From contig OY829653.1 in the NCBI GenBank assembly GCA_963691815.1, positions 28,659,653 through 28,723,652 on the forward strand: a stretch of DNA of 64,000 nucleotides, given 5' to 3'. Position 1 is the first letter of the stretch. Each line of letters begins with the position of its first letter. The notes below the pieces were generated by a model that was not told the DNA's origin, made no database searches, and saw nothing but the letters and a program-made list of their open reading frames with translations. Shown here in pieces: positions 11,112-23,455 of the stretch. The DNA is from Echiichthys vipera. Its lineage: Eukaryota; Chordata; Actinopteri; Perciformes; Trachinidae. The position numbers and the translations under genes are program-made.

Positions 11112-11909
11112 ATGTATACATTGCACATTCAACTACAAAGCTTAATCTTTTTTACTATTATGTGTTAGAACAGTGTTTCAAAACCTTTTTTCCTTGAAGC
11201 CCCCTATATTTGGATCTCAGAAAAGCTGACAGTCTCTTGCTTTTTGTTTCCTGTTGTTGCATTTTGCATGGCTTCATGCTCTCATTAGCTTCTGGCCACA
11301 AATGACACATTCTGGCTGAGACCTGTCCTGTCCTTCAATAAAACAGAAGTTAGGGTAACTCTCCAGATACAGCCTTACTTTCTTTTTTTATGTTTCTGAA
11401 GCCTCTTTGACACATGCAACATAAACCGTAAACTATCTAGACATCACTCGTGCAGGGAATCTCCAGTTCCTCCTTCAGGCTATGCTTAATGAAACATTTT
11501 GGGAGATTGACCCATTGGTCAATGAAAACATGCTTTAGGGACTGTAAACATACAGGGGTCCCTTGAGTGCACAATGCTGAGATTTTTGCATAGTGCTACT
11601 CATGCTCAGCATATTAAGTTGTACAGAAGGCCACACAAACTGTGGAAAACATTGTCCATGTGACATCATCCAGAGCTTTCTCAAGGAACTTTTTTAAGCT
11701 TAAATCGGGTTCACCACCCACCGCCATCTTTGTCAAATTACATATGGGTCATATGTGATTCGTGGGTCCATAAGTTTCATTCAGAGTCTTTAGCTGTGTT
11801 CCAAAGCCGGCAGTGGCGATGGCAGAGGAGTAAAAACTGTGTCCAACCTTTGAAACAGTTTGTAATAATTGGGTCCTCATTTTCATTGTCTCGTGCATGT
11901 GCGTGTGAG

Positions 11910-11914
<5 letters not shown>
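11108..11914. other. Intergenic sequence, little recognised
   Basis: Near 11172 the phrase CAGTGTTTCAAAACCTTTTTTCC resembles the end of a common fish repeat ('...CTCAACCTTTTTTCCTTGGAGCCCCCT'). No gene was recognised. Confidence 0.4.

Positions 11915-11971
<57 letters not shown>
11915..11971. repeat. (CA)n microsatellite
   Basis: Pure CA array preceded by a short GCGCGC alternating purine-pyrimidine stretch at 11910-11916, giving a longer Z-DNA-prone tract. Open frames spanning it are low-complexity artefacts. Confidence 0.97.
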
Positions 11972-11972
<1 letters not shown>

Positions 11973-12097
11973 GGGAAAATGGATTTACAGCCCTGCCACT
12001 GGTTTTGCACCATTCAAATCATCTACAGGTGGCAGTAGTGTGCAAAAAGATGCAGCAATGTGCCTGCAAAAGAAGAGAGGAAGAAGACTGCTAGCTT

Positions 12098-12432
12098 CCA
12101 TCCATCCATCCATACATCCTCAACGGCTTGTCCCGAACGGGGTCGCGGGGGGCTGGAGCCGATCCCAGCTTACAGCGGACGTGAGGCAGGGTCAACCTGG
12201 ACAGGAAGGAAGTCTATCACAGGGCACATAGAGACAAACAGAGACAGACAACCACTCACACCCACACCTACGGGCAATTTAGAGTCAACACTTGCATGTC
12301 TTTGGACGGTGGGAGGAAGCCGGAGAACCTGGAGAAAACCCATGCAGACACAGGGAGAACATGCAAACTCCACACAGAAGGGCCCCAGCCCGGATCCAAA
12401 CACGGAACCCTCTTGCTGTGAGGCAAAGTCTT
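12098..12432 (-). mobile_element. SINE/LINE 3'-end repeat with (CATC)n tail
   Basis: Begins with a CATCCATCCATC tail and contains, on the plus strand, GGGGTCGCGGGG, TCTATCACAGGGCACATAGAGAC, GGCAATTTAGAGTCA, CATGTCTTTGGAC and GGAACCCTCTTGCTGTGAGGC. This is a very common fish repeat with a tRNA-like head and L2-type tail. The element runs on the minus strand, because the tail is at its left. Related copies lie at 15370-15560 and 54689-54982. Confidence 0.8.
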
Positions 12433-13768
12433 AGTCAAGACTACAGTTTTAGCCACAACAAAGTAAAATACTTCTCCAATATTATTAAAACAAGCGCTCA
12501 CCACAAGTTATAATGGTTCTTTGGACGGCAGCCAAAAGGGAAATTGGAGCGTGGAACTGCTCAAACTTCAGCTGACCAAACTTTCTGGCCAGAAATCCAA
12601 CCACTCATCCAAGAGCCAGATCGTTGATCATTTAGGTGATTAATCAGGCACTGTTGCCCCTCTCAAACTGCCAGGGACAGTGCACATTCATCAACATTTC
12701 AGTTTCCACTTCAATGCAAATGTGCGTCAAATGCAAGTTAGCTAATGAGCTAGTTTTCATCTGTTGTTCCTGGTAGGTTATTACAAAGGCCCTAATGCTA
12801 TCAATACTACAGTACAACACATACAGCGGAATACAAAATAAATTGACATCAAAATTAAAGAACAAATTATAAATACTTGATTTATTCTGAAATACTGTTG
12901 CTTTTTAATTGTTGTTCAGAATTTGGTAGAATATCAGCTGTGACTATACCACTGCTGTACTAGCATGTTTTTAAAATAACCAAGGCACTTCAAGAAAAAA
13001 AATGTGCTAATTTTTTGTGAAAAAAATAAGAAAAATTAGAGAACAGTAACCATTGTGTCGGTTTCTCACACTGCTCTGGTTTGCTCTTGGCCCATTCTTC
13101 TTCCGTCTCTTCCACAGTTTGGCAACTTTTTCGCTAAGGATTTTCCAGAGATTCTCTACGAGGTCTAGAATGCAGCGACGTCTGTATTGTACAACAGAGT
13201 GCCTTCTGTAGTTGCCCTTGTTGCTCTTCTGCATTTTAAACTGGCTCAGTGTGGGAGATGCAAGCCCATGTCAAACTTTACTTTGAGACAAGAATCTGCA
13301 AAATATCCAAATTAAATAAATAGTACTTTTGGACTTTGTGGCAACGGTGAAAGCTATTGGGCTTTTGGTCAGTGAAATGAAATGTTTTCCCAACTGAAAT
13401 AGTTAATAAAAACGCTGTGGCAAGACTTTATTTTTGTTCTCCTTTCGCTTCTTTGTGTCTTTCTTCTTCTGAATACAAGACTCTTATTCCAGGGAGTAAT
13501 GGGGACAAATGATCTACTGTGGATAAAGGAAGAATTTTGTTGATCACATTCTAAGGGAGCTGAATAATGAGCAGACTTGACATAAAAACAGGTTGTTTTA
13601 TTATTATTATATCTTTAGCTACTTGCTCCTCTCAGAGGCCACTCAACATCCAAGCACCATAACAAACTGTGACCACTGTTATCACAACCCTCACAGATGC
13701 AGACAAAGAAACAGTAAATGCTCCTGTTTTCAGTTAAATTCAAGGTCAGAGGTCATATAAGTGTAGTG

Positions 13769-13772
<4 letters not shown>
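12433..13772. other. Intergenic sequence, nothing recognised
   Basis: No coding exon or known repeat was recognised in this AT-rich stretch. Confidence 0.5.

Positions 13773-13845
<73 letters not shown>
13773..13845. repeat. (GA)n microsatellite
   Basis: Pure GA array of about 36 units; read on the minus strand it gives a spurious Leu/Ser frame. Confidence 0.97.
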
Positions 13846-13847
<2 letters not shown>

Positions 13848-14889
13848 GCCTATGTTCCCAGCTCTGTCGTTTCCAAATAGAAATGCAGTGACTGATATTT
13901 CTGGTCGGGGTCAGACTCTGCGGTGTGGATAGAGGGGCTTTTGTTCCGGCCGTCACACCCTCACAGGAAGTGCTCCCTTTGCGGTCTGCTGTGGTAGATG
14001 GATGCTTATTGGTCTGAGCTTAGATTTGGGAATTTCATTAGTTGTGTTTGGGTGTAGTGGATGAGACCTTGCCCACCATCACAGCAGTAAACCAGCAAAT
14101 GGGTGTGGCTCTTAAAGGAGATCAGGTTCTGAGGAGACTAGCCTTTGAGTTAACGTTCATCCTTGAGAAGCCATCTGCTCTGACTCACTGTATCTCAAAA
14201 TGATACTGCTGAGTTTTTATTCTGGGTTCATACATGTGATTTATTATTTTTAAAACAGCTCCCTGAATTTGTTACAGCACAAGGCCTTTTTTCTCTCTTG
14301 GAGGACCTTATTGCTCTTTTTGCTGTGTGTAGCACTCTAAAAGCCTACTGCTTTGCACAGACCACACTAATAAACCAAATCAGAGGGCTGCAGTGACCCA
14401 CAATTCACTTCCACTGGCTTTATTTTGACAAATGAATGGTCTTTTAACTCTGCTCCCGCTAAACAGACCACCATTGATATGATAGGACTCTCTACCTCAC
14501 CACCTCTCTCTCTCTCACACACACACATTCACAAACATTAATACAGTACATATACAGTATATAAACAGTAATTGTACAGTTAGTTAAAGGTCTCACTTAG
14601 ATCCACATACAGTTTATAACCTTTTTTGATAGTAAATATTTGGCTAAATGGTTAGCACGCCAGCTTTCAGAGACGAGACTGTATGTGATGAAAGGCTGAC
14701 TGAAGTCACATGTGCTCCTTTGAATCTCATACGTAAATTAACAGGCAACCACAGTCCTGCTGCAATTTGAACTTGTGAAGGCAGGTCATAGCACTGCCAT
14801 CAGTACTTCCAAGACATTTAACCTTTCAGGAAAGTTATGTTTATGCACAAGACATTGAAATTAAGCTGGATTGCCCCCTTCAGTAGTGG
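13846..14889. other. Intergenic sequence, nothing recognised
   Basis: Short CT/CA run at 14507-14526; otherwise no gene or named repeat was recognised. Confidence 0.5.
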
Positions 14890-15365
14890 AAGTGAGTCAC
14901 TGTAAGATGGAAGGAGAGAGTGACGGGCAGATTGATGTGGCCCAATTTTGCCATTGTACCAGACAGTCATGGTAAAGACAAAGCAGAGCCGCAAAGCAAA
15001 GGACTATCTGATGATCTACGTTCCAACCCTCACCTATGGTCATGAGCTCCAGGTAATGTGCCGAAAATATTGAGATCACTGATACAGGCTGCAAAAATTA
15101 CTTTCTTTCAGGGTGCCTGGGCTCACTTATAGAGGTAGGATAAGGAGCTCAGGCATCCGGTATACAGTCCTTGGATTTAATTATTGTATTGAAAGAAATA
15201 AGTTGGATTGCTTCAGGCATTTGATTCCTGGACACCTCCTGGAGGTATTCCAGGCTGAGAACATAATGCAGAACACCCTGGACAGATTGTATATCCCATC
15301 TGGCCTGGTGACCTCTTCAGGAACCAACATCAAAACCTGGAGGACATGGCTCGGGAGAAGGACCT
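14890..15365 (+). mobile_element. Decayed non-LTR retrotransposon (LINE) 3' coding fragment
   Basis: Diverged plus-strand copy of the C-terminal coding end of a common fish LINE. Hallmarks are GATCTACGTTCCAACCCTCA followed directly by CCTATGGTCATGAGCT, then GGGTGCCTGGGCTCAC, and GACACCTCCTGGAGG further on. It has indels and stops and is not functional. The same family is present in reverse at 42591-42956. I recall it as RTE- or Rex-type but cannot settle the clade. Confidence 0.75.
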
Positions 15366-15369
15366 ATGG

Positions 15370-15560
15370 TGTTCTCCAGCTTCCTCCAACAGTCCAAAGA
15401 CATGCAGGTGTTAGGTTAATTGATGACTCTAAATTGCCCGTAGGTTTGAATGTGAGTGTGAATGGTTGTCTGTCTCTGTTTGTCTCTATGTGCCCTGCGA
15501 TAGACTGGCATCCTGTCCAGGGTGTACCCCGCCTCATGCCCTCAGCACCCCCTCAGCCTC
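15370..15560 (+). mobile_element. SINE/L2-tail repeat fragment
   Basis: Plus-strand phrases CTTCCTCCAACAGTCCAAAG, TTAATTGATGACTCTAAATT, GATAGACTGGCATCCTGTCC and CCAGGGTGTACCCCGCCT are hallmarks of the same repeat as 12098-12432, here without its tRNA head. It abuts the LINE fragment, and a 176-codon open frame (15113-15643) crosses both. Confidence 0.8.
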
Positions 15561-16160
15561 AGCCACCTGAGATTTTGAGAAAATCTAACAGACCAGCTTA
15601 CTTTTATGAAAATACAACTAGGTTTGGGTATGCAGCACTTTGATATGCAGGTTAGGATAGAAGACTGAGGTTAGACTGAACCTGTCCTGTACAACAGATG
15701 CGCATGTATTCCTTTATCATCATCTGACTCTCAGTGTGTGACCTTGTGTTTACACAGACTGGCCATAATCCCTTCATGCAATAAAAAATACATCACACGC
15801 TTGCATGCACCTGAAACATCCTCCATAGATGTCAATCCTCTCTCCACTGAAAAAAGGAGCAGTTAAGAAAACGGTAAGAGTGCCTGTTGCTTTTTTTTCA
15901 GAGCTGGGGATAGTATTTGGACACTTGAGGTTTCCAGCCATGATTAATGATCTTGTAATGTGTGCTCCGGTAAAGTAATGGTAAGTTCAGAAGCCCAAAA
16001 GTGTATGAAGGAAATGGCATTCAGGAGTCGAGCTTCCTTTGAAAAGGAGAAGTATAAATAGGAGGCTCCCTCAGTGCTCTTTCACTGACCTCTTTGTCAC
16101 ATACAGAGATCTTATGCTGCTGCTGTGCATACATGGCAGTGTTCTACCATTGCTTAGATG
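15561..16160. other. Intergenic sequence, nothing recognised
   Basis: No exon or named repeat was recognised. Confidence 0.5.
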
Positions 16161-16587
16161 CAGGGCTATAGTACTTGAGTCTGGTCTTGGTCTCAACTCT
16201 GAACCACTTTTTTGAAGTCTTGCACTTGTCTTGGTCTTTTGCATTGATGGATTTGATGGAATTGTCTTGGACCGCTGTTGAGAAATGGTCAAGTTCTTCG
16301 TTGTTTCCCGATCTGGGATTAGGTGTGCACAATGTTGCCTAAACTCTATTCACTGATTAGTTTAATGTTAGCAGATAGATCAATCTTGTTTATAGATCAA
16401 TCCTTACTCCTTAATAAACACTATATTAGCAGTGGAGAGACACTATTGTCTACATGGTCTTAAACAGGACTCAATTTGTTCTGGACTTGACTCGGTCTTA
16501 ACTGTCTTTGGACATGGTCTTGACTTGGTCTTGATGGAATGTGGTCTTGGACTTGGCTTGGACTTGATTCCATTGACTACAGCCCTG
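16161..16587. mobile_element. Non-autonomous hAT-like element with ACTTGACTTGG subterminal repeats
   Basis: Left end starts CAGGGCTATAGTAC and right end finishes GACTACAGCCCTG, near-perfect inverted ends. Flanking 8-mers CTTAGATG (left) and TCTAGATG (right) are imperfect candidates for an 8-bp target duplication. Both subterminal regions are full of 'TCTTGGACTTG' variants, as in the 1.9-kb element at 49221-51120. There is no transposase. Confidence 0.65.
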
Positions 16588-18952
16588 TCTAGATGCAGTC
16601 TAGATAATGCAGCAGAGACATCTTGAAGTAGCTTTGAATTCATTTCTGGTAAGAGAACAGAACTATAGAAATGTCTTCTCTCCTCATCCATCCAACTAGT
16701 GTCAAAACATTTAGCACAGCTGAAAAATCTGGGCTTGACAAACAGGGAGCAAAGCAAACGTCTAAAAGCCTATCTCTTATCATGATAATAATGTGTACAC
16801 ACCAGGCGGGGCAATGTTTTAAACAAAAGTTTGGACAAGATGTTGACTGACATGAAATCAGTTCCTCCTCTTTGCAACTTTAACACCCTACACCAAACAT
16901 ATATTTTGCAGATTATACAGTAAACGTATCATCACTGAGGCTTATTTTGCAACACAGAGGAAAGTAGAAGCAACAATTCAGGCCTGCTATTGAGCTGAGG
17001 GTAACAGATCTGCATTGTGTCTGCATTGAGATGAAACTGTTTAGACACGCTGAGACAAACACAGTGAAATGTGACATTTATCCCTGACACAGGTCTTGTT
17101 TATAGTGAGGATTTGGACAGAGGAGGTGTTTTCATTTCCCAACGTGCTGCCAGAACTTGAGACATGTGAGACGAGGGAGGATACAGGGAGGAAAGGTATT
17201 TGTTGACTTAGATGTTGCTGATATTAGTCAGAGAAGCTAGTGGATGTGGTCAAAGAAGAAAACATGTGTTCAAATGCATATACTGTATATTCTGTTGAGA
17301 ACTCCCTCACAACAAAGCTTTTGTGAATTTATCACATGTAAATGTATAAGAAATAATTCCCTATGTGATCATTCTCATGTGATAAATAAATAATCTGTGT
17401 AGTGCTTGACATCTCACATGATAAATTTGGGACATTGTGAAAACATGAATATCTCATGTGTTTTTCGTAAGGGCACACACAAACATTAATATGTAAAAAA
17501 ATGCTCACAAATGTGGAAAGATTTCATACAATAAGAATGAAGAATGAGGTAGAAAAGCCTCTGTGTGTCTGCATGTTGAAAGACAGAGAGACTCACATAT
17601 TCTGCAGGGTCAAAAAGGTTACATAAACACACTGTGCGACTAGGTTAACACACTAATCCCTGTCCTCTTTCCAGGAGAAGAAAGGGGTTTTTGTTTAAGA
17701 GCAATGATGATGCCTCTTAGACTCATTCTGCCAAATGCAATTTCGTAGTTTGACTGGAGAAGCGCCACTGTTTCTCAGGAAGAATCTTCGCTCTCTGGTG
17801 TTCCATGCCTTGTTCAGTTTTGTTTGGGAAATGCTAACCTGTCTGGTGCACAGCTTTTTTTCATTCTGCAGTCATACTGAGTTCAGTGGCACACCTTGTT
17901 TTGTGGGCACAGTCATAAAGAAAACAACACCCTCACATGCATGCAAGTAGAAACACAGACACAGCCAGACTCTGTGCCAGAAGAGACCAACCCAGTCACC
18001 AGAAAAAAAGTTGCCATTGTACATTTCTGCAAACCATGGTAAATCTCAACGTTTCTGAACTGCTGTATTCTGTTCTCATTCCTTACTGGTCCCATAGCGA
18101 TACTTTCCATGCTAAATGGTTGCAGTTTTAAACACATGTTTAATGTTCAAATAAAAACCATTACTAATACTTAGATTTACAGAACAAAACTACTTGGCAA
18201 GGTTTAGACCAATATTGGAACCCATCATCTATTTGTCTGGCGACAATTTAGCCTCTAGGAGCAATGGCTAATATTTCAGGATTTCCGATGTAGGTGGTTG
18301 TTTTATTTACAGTCGGATTAGCAACTTGACACGCAAGAATGGAGTTGTGTGTCTCTATGAAAAGATATCTGAATGTGAATACTGATAAATCATTTTTAAA
18401 GGAAGATAATGAAAAGCTGAATCGTTGTCAAAACAACAGCCGATGGGTACCATGATTACATTTTGATCAATCCAACTACACTTTGTTTGCTCTCCACACA
18501 GATGCTGACCTGCATTCAACCAAAGCAGGCTCAAACGTGATTGGTAGCCTGACAACTTAAACACGTAACATTTCAAACAAACCAATCCGAGCATCAATAA
18601 ACTTTACTAAAGTTTAATAAAGTTTGAAGAGCAAAAAAAAAAAATCCACACACATACAGTAGCGACTGTGAACCTGTGAAGATTAGAGATGGAACTTTCG
18701 GCTCTGTGTAGGGAGCCAGACGTTGTGGATCCGTTCCTTTCAAAAAGCTGTTTAAAGACTCATTTTTATGTTTATTTATTTTTTAAGAAACCAGCCCAAG
18801 GGTAACTTTTTTAAATCAAAGTCATTTTTGTCATAAATCTCTTTTTCTAAAAATACATTTGAATATTCCATATCTAACCAAAATAATATAACATGAACAT
18901 TCATAAACTGAGGCACTCACTTGAAGGCAGTATGGACAACTGATGACTTAAT
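16588..18952. other. Intergenic sequence, nothing recognised
   Basis: About 2.4 kb with no recognised gene or repeat; short open frames only. Confidence 0.5.
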
Positions 18953-19047
18953 AAGTCATAGAGTGTGGTCTATACCTACTCTGTAAAGTGTCTTGAGATC
19001 ATTTTTGTTATGATTTGGCACTATAAATAAAATTGAATTGAATTAAT
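18953..19047 (+). mobile_element. LINE (L2-like) 3' end with (ATTGA)n tail
   Basis: Nearly identical to 63870-63960: TCTGTAAAGTGTCTTGAGAT, then TTGTTATGATTTGGCACTAT, then AATAAAATTGAATTGAATT. This is the 3' tail of a common teleost LINE, 5'-truncated as usual. Confidence 0.8.
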
Positions 19048-19274
19048 GTGATGTCAAATGGGCAGCACCAAAACTTATTTTAGCAACCTAAAACAATCAA
19101 TATCAGTTTAATGTTATATTCTGAATATTTTCAAACCTTTACCTTTCAGTCAGACAGCATCTTACAATGGGGAACTGAAGATAGTATACCCATCTAGTCA
19201 AAGTCACCAGACTCCTTTGACAAAAACAGTCATTTTACTTTGCAGAACACGTTGCTGGTCCGCTGCCTCAATTG

Positions 19275-19349
19275 GTTTGTTTGTTTGTTTGTTTGCTGTT
19301 TGTTTGTTTGTTTGTTTGCTGTTTGTTTGTTTGTTTGTTTGTTTGTTTG
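19275..19349. repeat. (TTTG)n microsatellite
   Basis: TTTG array interrupted twice by GCTGTTTG, giving a higher-order pattern. Confidence 0.95.
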
Positions 19350-19432
19350 AGTTGTGGTGTGACTTTGGTGTTTAAGTCAGACTGAAGACTTTCTCTTTTC
19401 AGCTGCTTTTCAGTAAACTGCACTGTAACTTC

Positions 19433-19612
19433 TGTAAGTGTAACCATATTTTATGTTTTAAAAATGACCTTTTATGCCTTATTATGTTTTAAATCTTTTA
19501 TATACTTTAAATGACCTTTTATGTCTCCCAATGCTTTTAATGTTTTATGTGAAGCACTTTCAATTGCCTTGTTGTTGAATTGTGCTATACAAATAAACTT
19601 GCCTTGCCTTTA
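19433..19612 (+). repeat. Dispersed repeat ending TACAAATAAACTTGCCTTGCC, inverted copy at 43524-43695
   Basis: Contains TTTTAATGTTTTATGTGAAG, GCACTTTCAATTGCCTTGTT and ATACAAATAAACTTGCCTTG. The reverse complement of 43524-43695 carries the same ordered phrases. The structure resembles the 3' end of a retroposon with a simple tail. Confidence 0.75.
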
Positions 19613-20637
19613 AAAGGGTTGGTTGGGATTCACCACAGTTGAACTTTACAGGTGACTAAATACTGTATATTGCCAGTGATTGTTTCTATCACTCCATCTT
19701 TGAAAACACGTCTAATGTTATCAATTGAATATTTTAACTTCTCTCTATTATTATTATTTTTCTGAAAGAATAAAAGTCAGATTTCAAAAACTACAGTAAT
19801 TCAAAGCAACCAGTTGCCATAAAAAACTCCATGGGTGAAAGTAAGTAAATATACTGTCTCTGAAAAAAAATGCACTTTCAACCTGACAACACACCTGCTA
19901 ACATTAAATTACATATGTATACATTACATATACGTCATTCTGAACTGACTCTGAATTGTGTCTGAACCTTCAGTGCAGCGTTTCACTCATCAGACAAGGA
20001 GCGAGATAGCGCAAGTACTGCATAACCATCCTGCTCCAACAACAACAACATACATATATATAAAGAAAAACGTATACAGGAAAATATGTTGATGTTTTAA
20101 TAATCTGTTTTATGTGTGCACAGTTTTAATAATCTGTTTTATGTGTACACTTGTGTACACACAAAGTGTTTTAGCAGACAGACGTTTGTTGCAAAGTCTG
20201 AGACTTTCACACTAGCAGTGGGATAAAAGTACTTGAGTGATAGGAAGTCCTGGTGATTGCTTGATAAGTAGACTGTACTAAATAATCAAGTGTATTTTTC
20301 AATCAAAACGACTTTCACCCCTGCTAAACTCTGAAAGCAATACCATCACTGCACTTCATATGACCTGTTAACGCAAAGGCTCAGCAGTACCTTCCTCAGG
20401 ATATGTTTCGGGCTTCCTTGACTCAACTGGGCCTATTATGATCAAGCTCCTTCTCGCAGTACACTCATGTCAACTCAGCTTTCTCTAATAATGCAAGACA
20501 GAAAAGCTGCAGCTTAAAGCTCTCTCTTTTTCCACCACCCCAAATATCCATGGACTCAAACAGTGGGTCATTATGAAGAGTGATCAGTGAAAGGGCCCAT
20601 TGATTTGGGGGGATGGGGGAAGGTCATGTATGGACTC

Positions 20638-20641
<4 letters not shown>
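19613..20641. other. Intergenic sequence with a 29-bp tandem duplication
   Basis: At 20094-20122 and 20123-20151 a 29-bp unit starting GTTTTAATAATCTGTTTTAT is repeated directly with two differences. Nothing else was recognised. Confidence 0.6.
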
Positions 20642-20706
<65 letters not shown>

Positions 20707-20716
20707 CGAGAGAGAG

Positions 20717-20785
<69 letters not shown>
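20642..20785. repeat. (GA)n microsatellite, long
   Basis: About 144 bp of GA dinucleotides with GGAGAGCGAG and GCAAGAG interruptions near 20700-20720. It is the longest GA array in the window; its Arg/Glu and Leu/Ser open frames are artefacts. Confidence 0.97.
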
Positions 20786-20786
<1 letters not shown>

Positions 20787-22245
20787 CAAAGAGGGCAGTC
20801 ATGTATGTATGGCAGCAAACTTGAAAGTGCAGCGTCCCTCAGGAACCCCTCCCAAAACATCCACCATTTCCTCCGCTGGTACTGACGGTGCTCAGCAAGC
20901 CTGACGCCTCTCAGCTCTTTTGTGTGTGTTCACTTTAGGGTCCAAACAACAACAGTTATGGCTTCATAAAAGTACCCAAATGGAGGAAATGTGGTTCTTG
21001 TTTTCAGATTTCCCTCTGCCAAGGATCAAGCTTGAATCTATATACTGCCAATTCTTGGCTTTTGAAACCCTCTTGAAATGGTTAACTATGGGAATGGTTG
21101 TTCTGTAAGCCTGTGAAGCCATGGCGGAAACAAACCAGAGTTTATTGGTCCAAGGTAGTTCGGGTCTGCATGTGTGTCATGTGTGAAATAACAGAGTGAA
21201 AAAAATTGAATTTCCCCTTGAGGGACTAATAAAGTTTTGCTTTCTAGTAATGATTAAAGAGGCTGAAAGGTCCAAATGCTGTAGAGGCTGAGGCAGGTGA
21301 GCACACCTTCCTGCATGTGAAAGGGTCTGTTTCACCTCGAGCTCTCGTCTTATCTTGCACTTTGCCCTTTCAGTCTTTCTATGGAAGCTGAGAAAGGCCC
21401 TTTTTTTAATGCGAGTGAATGATGAAGGAAATGCCTTCATTGTTTTATTTTTGCGTTGCTGGAAAAAAAAAATAGTTCCTGACATTTGAGTTGAGGAAAG
21501 TTAAAGAGACAAAGTCACGCATTTCACTGTATCAATTGTTGTGTTCCAAAGTCACGTCAGCTTGATCTGGGTCATTTTAATGCCTTTAAAATAAATGTCA
21601 GTTTATATGGCTGCACTACAGTTGTCAGCTAATTTGACTGCGGTGTAAGACAGCATGGCACTCCTAATTTTTGATAAGTCATAAGAGGAAACGAGACATG
21701 ATCTGGTGATCTTGAGATAACCGTTCTCTGCTTCTGTACTTTTCACTCATGCACTTGATTCCTTGAAGTTCTCAAAGTCTCATATTCAGATATTGCAACA
21801 AATGTGATTTTTCCTTCAACCATTCAACAAATCCCACACATTTATCACATTTCTCACTTACAGTAAGTAACCATGCTCATTTTTATCAGGCGAGCTCTAG
21901 TAGTTCTTTGGATTAGAAAGCTGGATTAAGTTAAGTAATCGGTCATTGTCCACTGCTCATATGATGGAGGTTAATTTCTGGCAACAGCAACATTGAAATC
22001 AGTCAATCTAAAATTCATTGCTATAATGGCCTTAGCTTAAATAAGTCATGCATGTCACATGTGAGGGCCATTAATAATCAATCTCCTTTTAGTGCTTGTC
22101 CAGTACTTAACTGTGCAAACCAGCTCTGAGTTTTAGAGCTGATTGGTTCTTGACGTTTTATATGAGAGATATAAATTCGCAAATATGTCAAATGAAGGCG
22201 GTATAAACATTGTCAATATTGATGAGTTGATGATCTAAGTGGAGT
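20786..22245. other. Intergenic sequence, little recognised
   Basis: At about 21197-21237, AAAAATTGAATTTCCCCTTG followed by AGGGACTAATAAAG resembles a retroposon 3' tail. Otherwise no gene or named repeat was recognised. Confidence 0.45.
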
Positions 22246-22284
22246 CCTTTTGTTGATTTATACTGATGATAAATCAACAAAAGG
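22246..22284. repeat. Perfect 15-bp inverted repeat (hairpin)
   Basis: CCTTTTGTTGATTTA at 22246-22260 and its exact reverse complement at 22270-22284 flank a 9-nt loop, TACTGATGA. It is too short for a mature miRNA precursor without extension; just outside, GAGT and AATCTC pair partially. Confidence 0.85.
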
Positions 22285-22826
22285 AATCTCACCAAAGTGT
22301 TTGGTCGTTCTAAATGTTTGTGTACAGAGTTCAAAATAAATAGGTTCAAGTTTAATTGTCTTTGTCTGCTGTCTTTCTTCAGCGAAGCAGGAGTGGCAGC
22401 TCCCTTATCTACCTTAAAGTGGTGTAAACTCACCATATTACAAAACCCATATTGCTCAAACCTTCATTCACTATAGTTTATACAGGCAGATGCCAATGCA
22501 ATCAGAAGGCATGGTTTCCTCTTTCTATTGAGTCTGGCTGTAATTACATTTAATGACCACGCTTGTGAATCCTTTGCCATTAGCTATGGTGCAGGAAGCA
22601 TGGCCAGGTGTTGCTGTCAGAATACAGCAGAATAAATGGAGGTCAGAGAGAAAACCATGTGTTTGTGGGTGATTTGATTCTCAGTAATTGTATTGTCTGC
22701 TGCCTCCTCCTCTTCCTGACCAGAAAAGCCCCACAGGGATAAACAAGAGTCAAAACACAGACAAGAAAGAAATATGTGCAGACTGCGTGGATCGAGATCA
22801 TGCATTAAGGCAGATCCTCTGCACTC

Positions 22827-22828
<2 letters not shown>

Positions 22829-22897
<69 letters not shown>

Positions 22898-22902
22898 TGT
22901 GT
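22829..22902. repeat. (GT)n microsatellite
   Basis: Pure GT array of more than 30 units, ending TCTGTG. Confidence 0.97.
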
Positions 22903-23283
22903 AAGTCAGAACAGTGCCTGTTATTAAGATAGAGGAGAGATCAGGACCATGCTTGTCATTGACAGCAGATTAAACCTATGAACATCTGGTTCAACAGGGT
23001 CATGAAATCTGATTGTGAGAGGGGATGGAATGAACTCAAAGGCAGACTTTATGTTAGCACATTCATTTCACCAATTATCTGTTAATATTACAACTAGTTA
23101 TGGCTTGGTGGCCTTTGGTTTCGTGTCATTACATCACCCGTAATAACTAGTTTTTATGCTCTCTTTCATTATCTGCAGAGCTATGAGATTGCAGCAGGTC
23201 AGCTTGACAGTGATCCTTGTCACTCTCTCAGAAAATGGCCTTGACTGTTAACCTTTCACTGCCTCAAAACCGAGAAAACGCTC

Positions 23284-23453
23284 AGAGGTGGAAAAAGTAC
23301 TCAGAGCTTTAACTTTTGCAAAAGTATTTATACCACTTTAAAATTCTCAGTTACAAGTTTGCTAAAAGTCAAAGTATAAAAGTACAAGCATCAAAATATA
23401 CTTAATAGTGTTCCTTGGTTCAGTTCACAATAAAGTGTTAAATTACTAGATTA
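23284..23453 (+). repeat. Left part of an 'AAGTACTC' teleost repeat, split by a Tc1 insertion
   Basis: Phrases GTGGAAAAAGTACTCAGAGC, AAAGTATAAAAGTACAAGCA and TCAAAATATACTTAA are typical of a widespread percomorph repeat. It stops at the Tc1 element and appears to resume at 24857. Confidence 0.65.
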
Positions 23454-23455
23454 TA

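Noticed and set aside
12060..12434. 124-codon open frame
   Set aside because: Falls in the SINE/L2-tail repeat.
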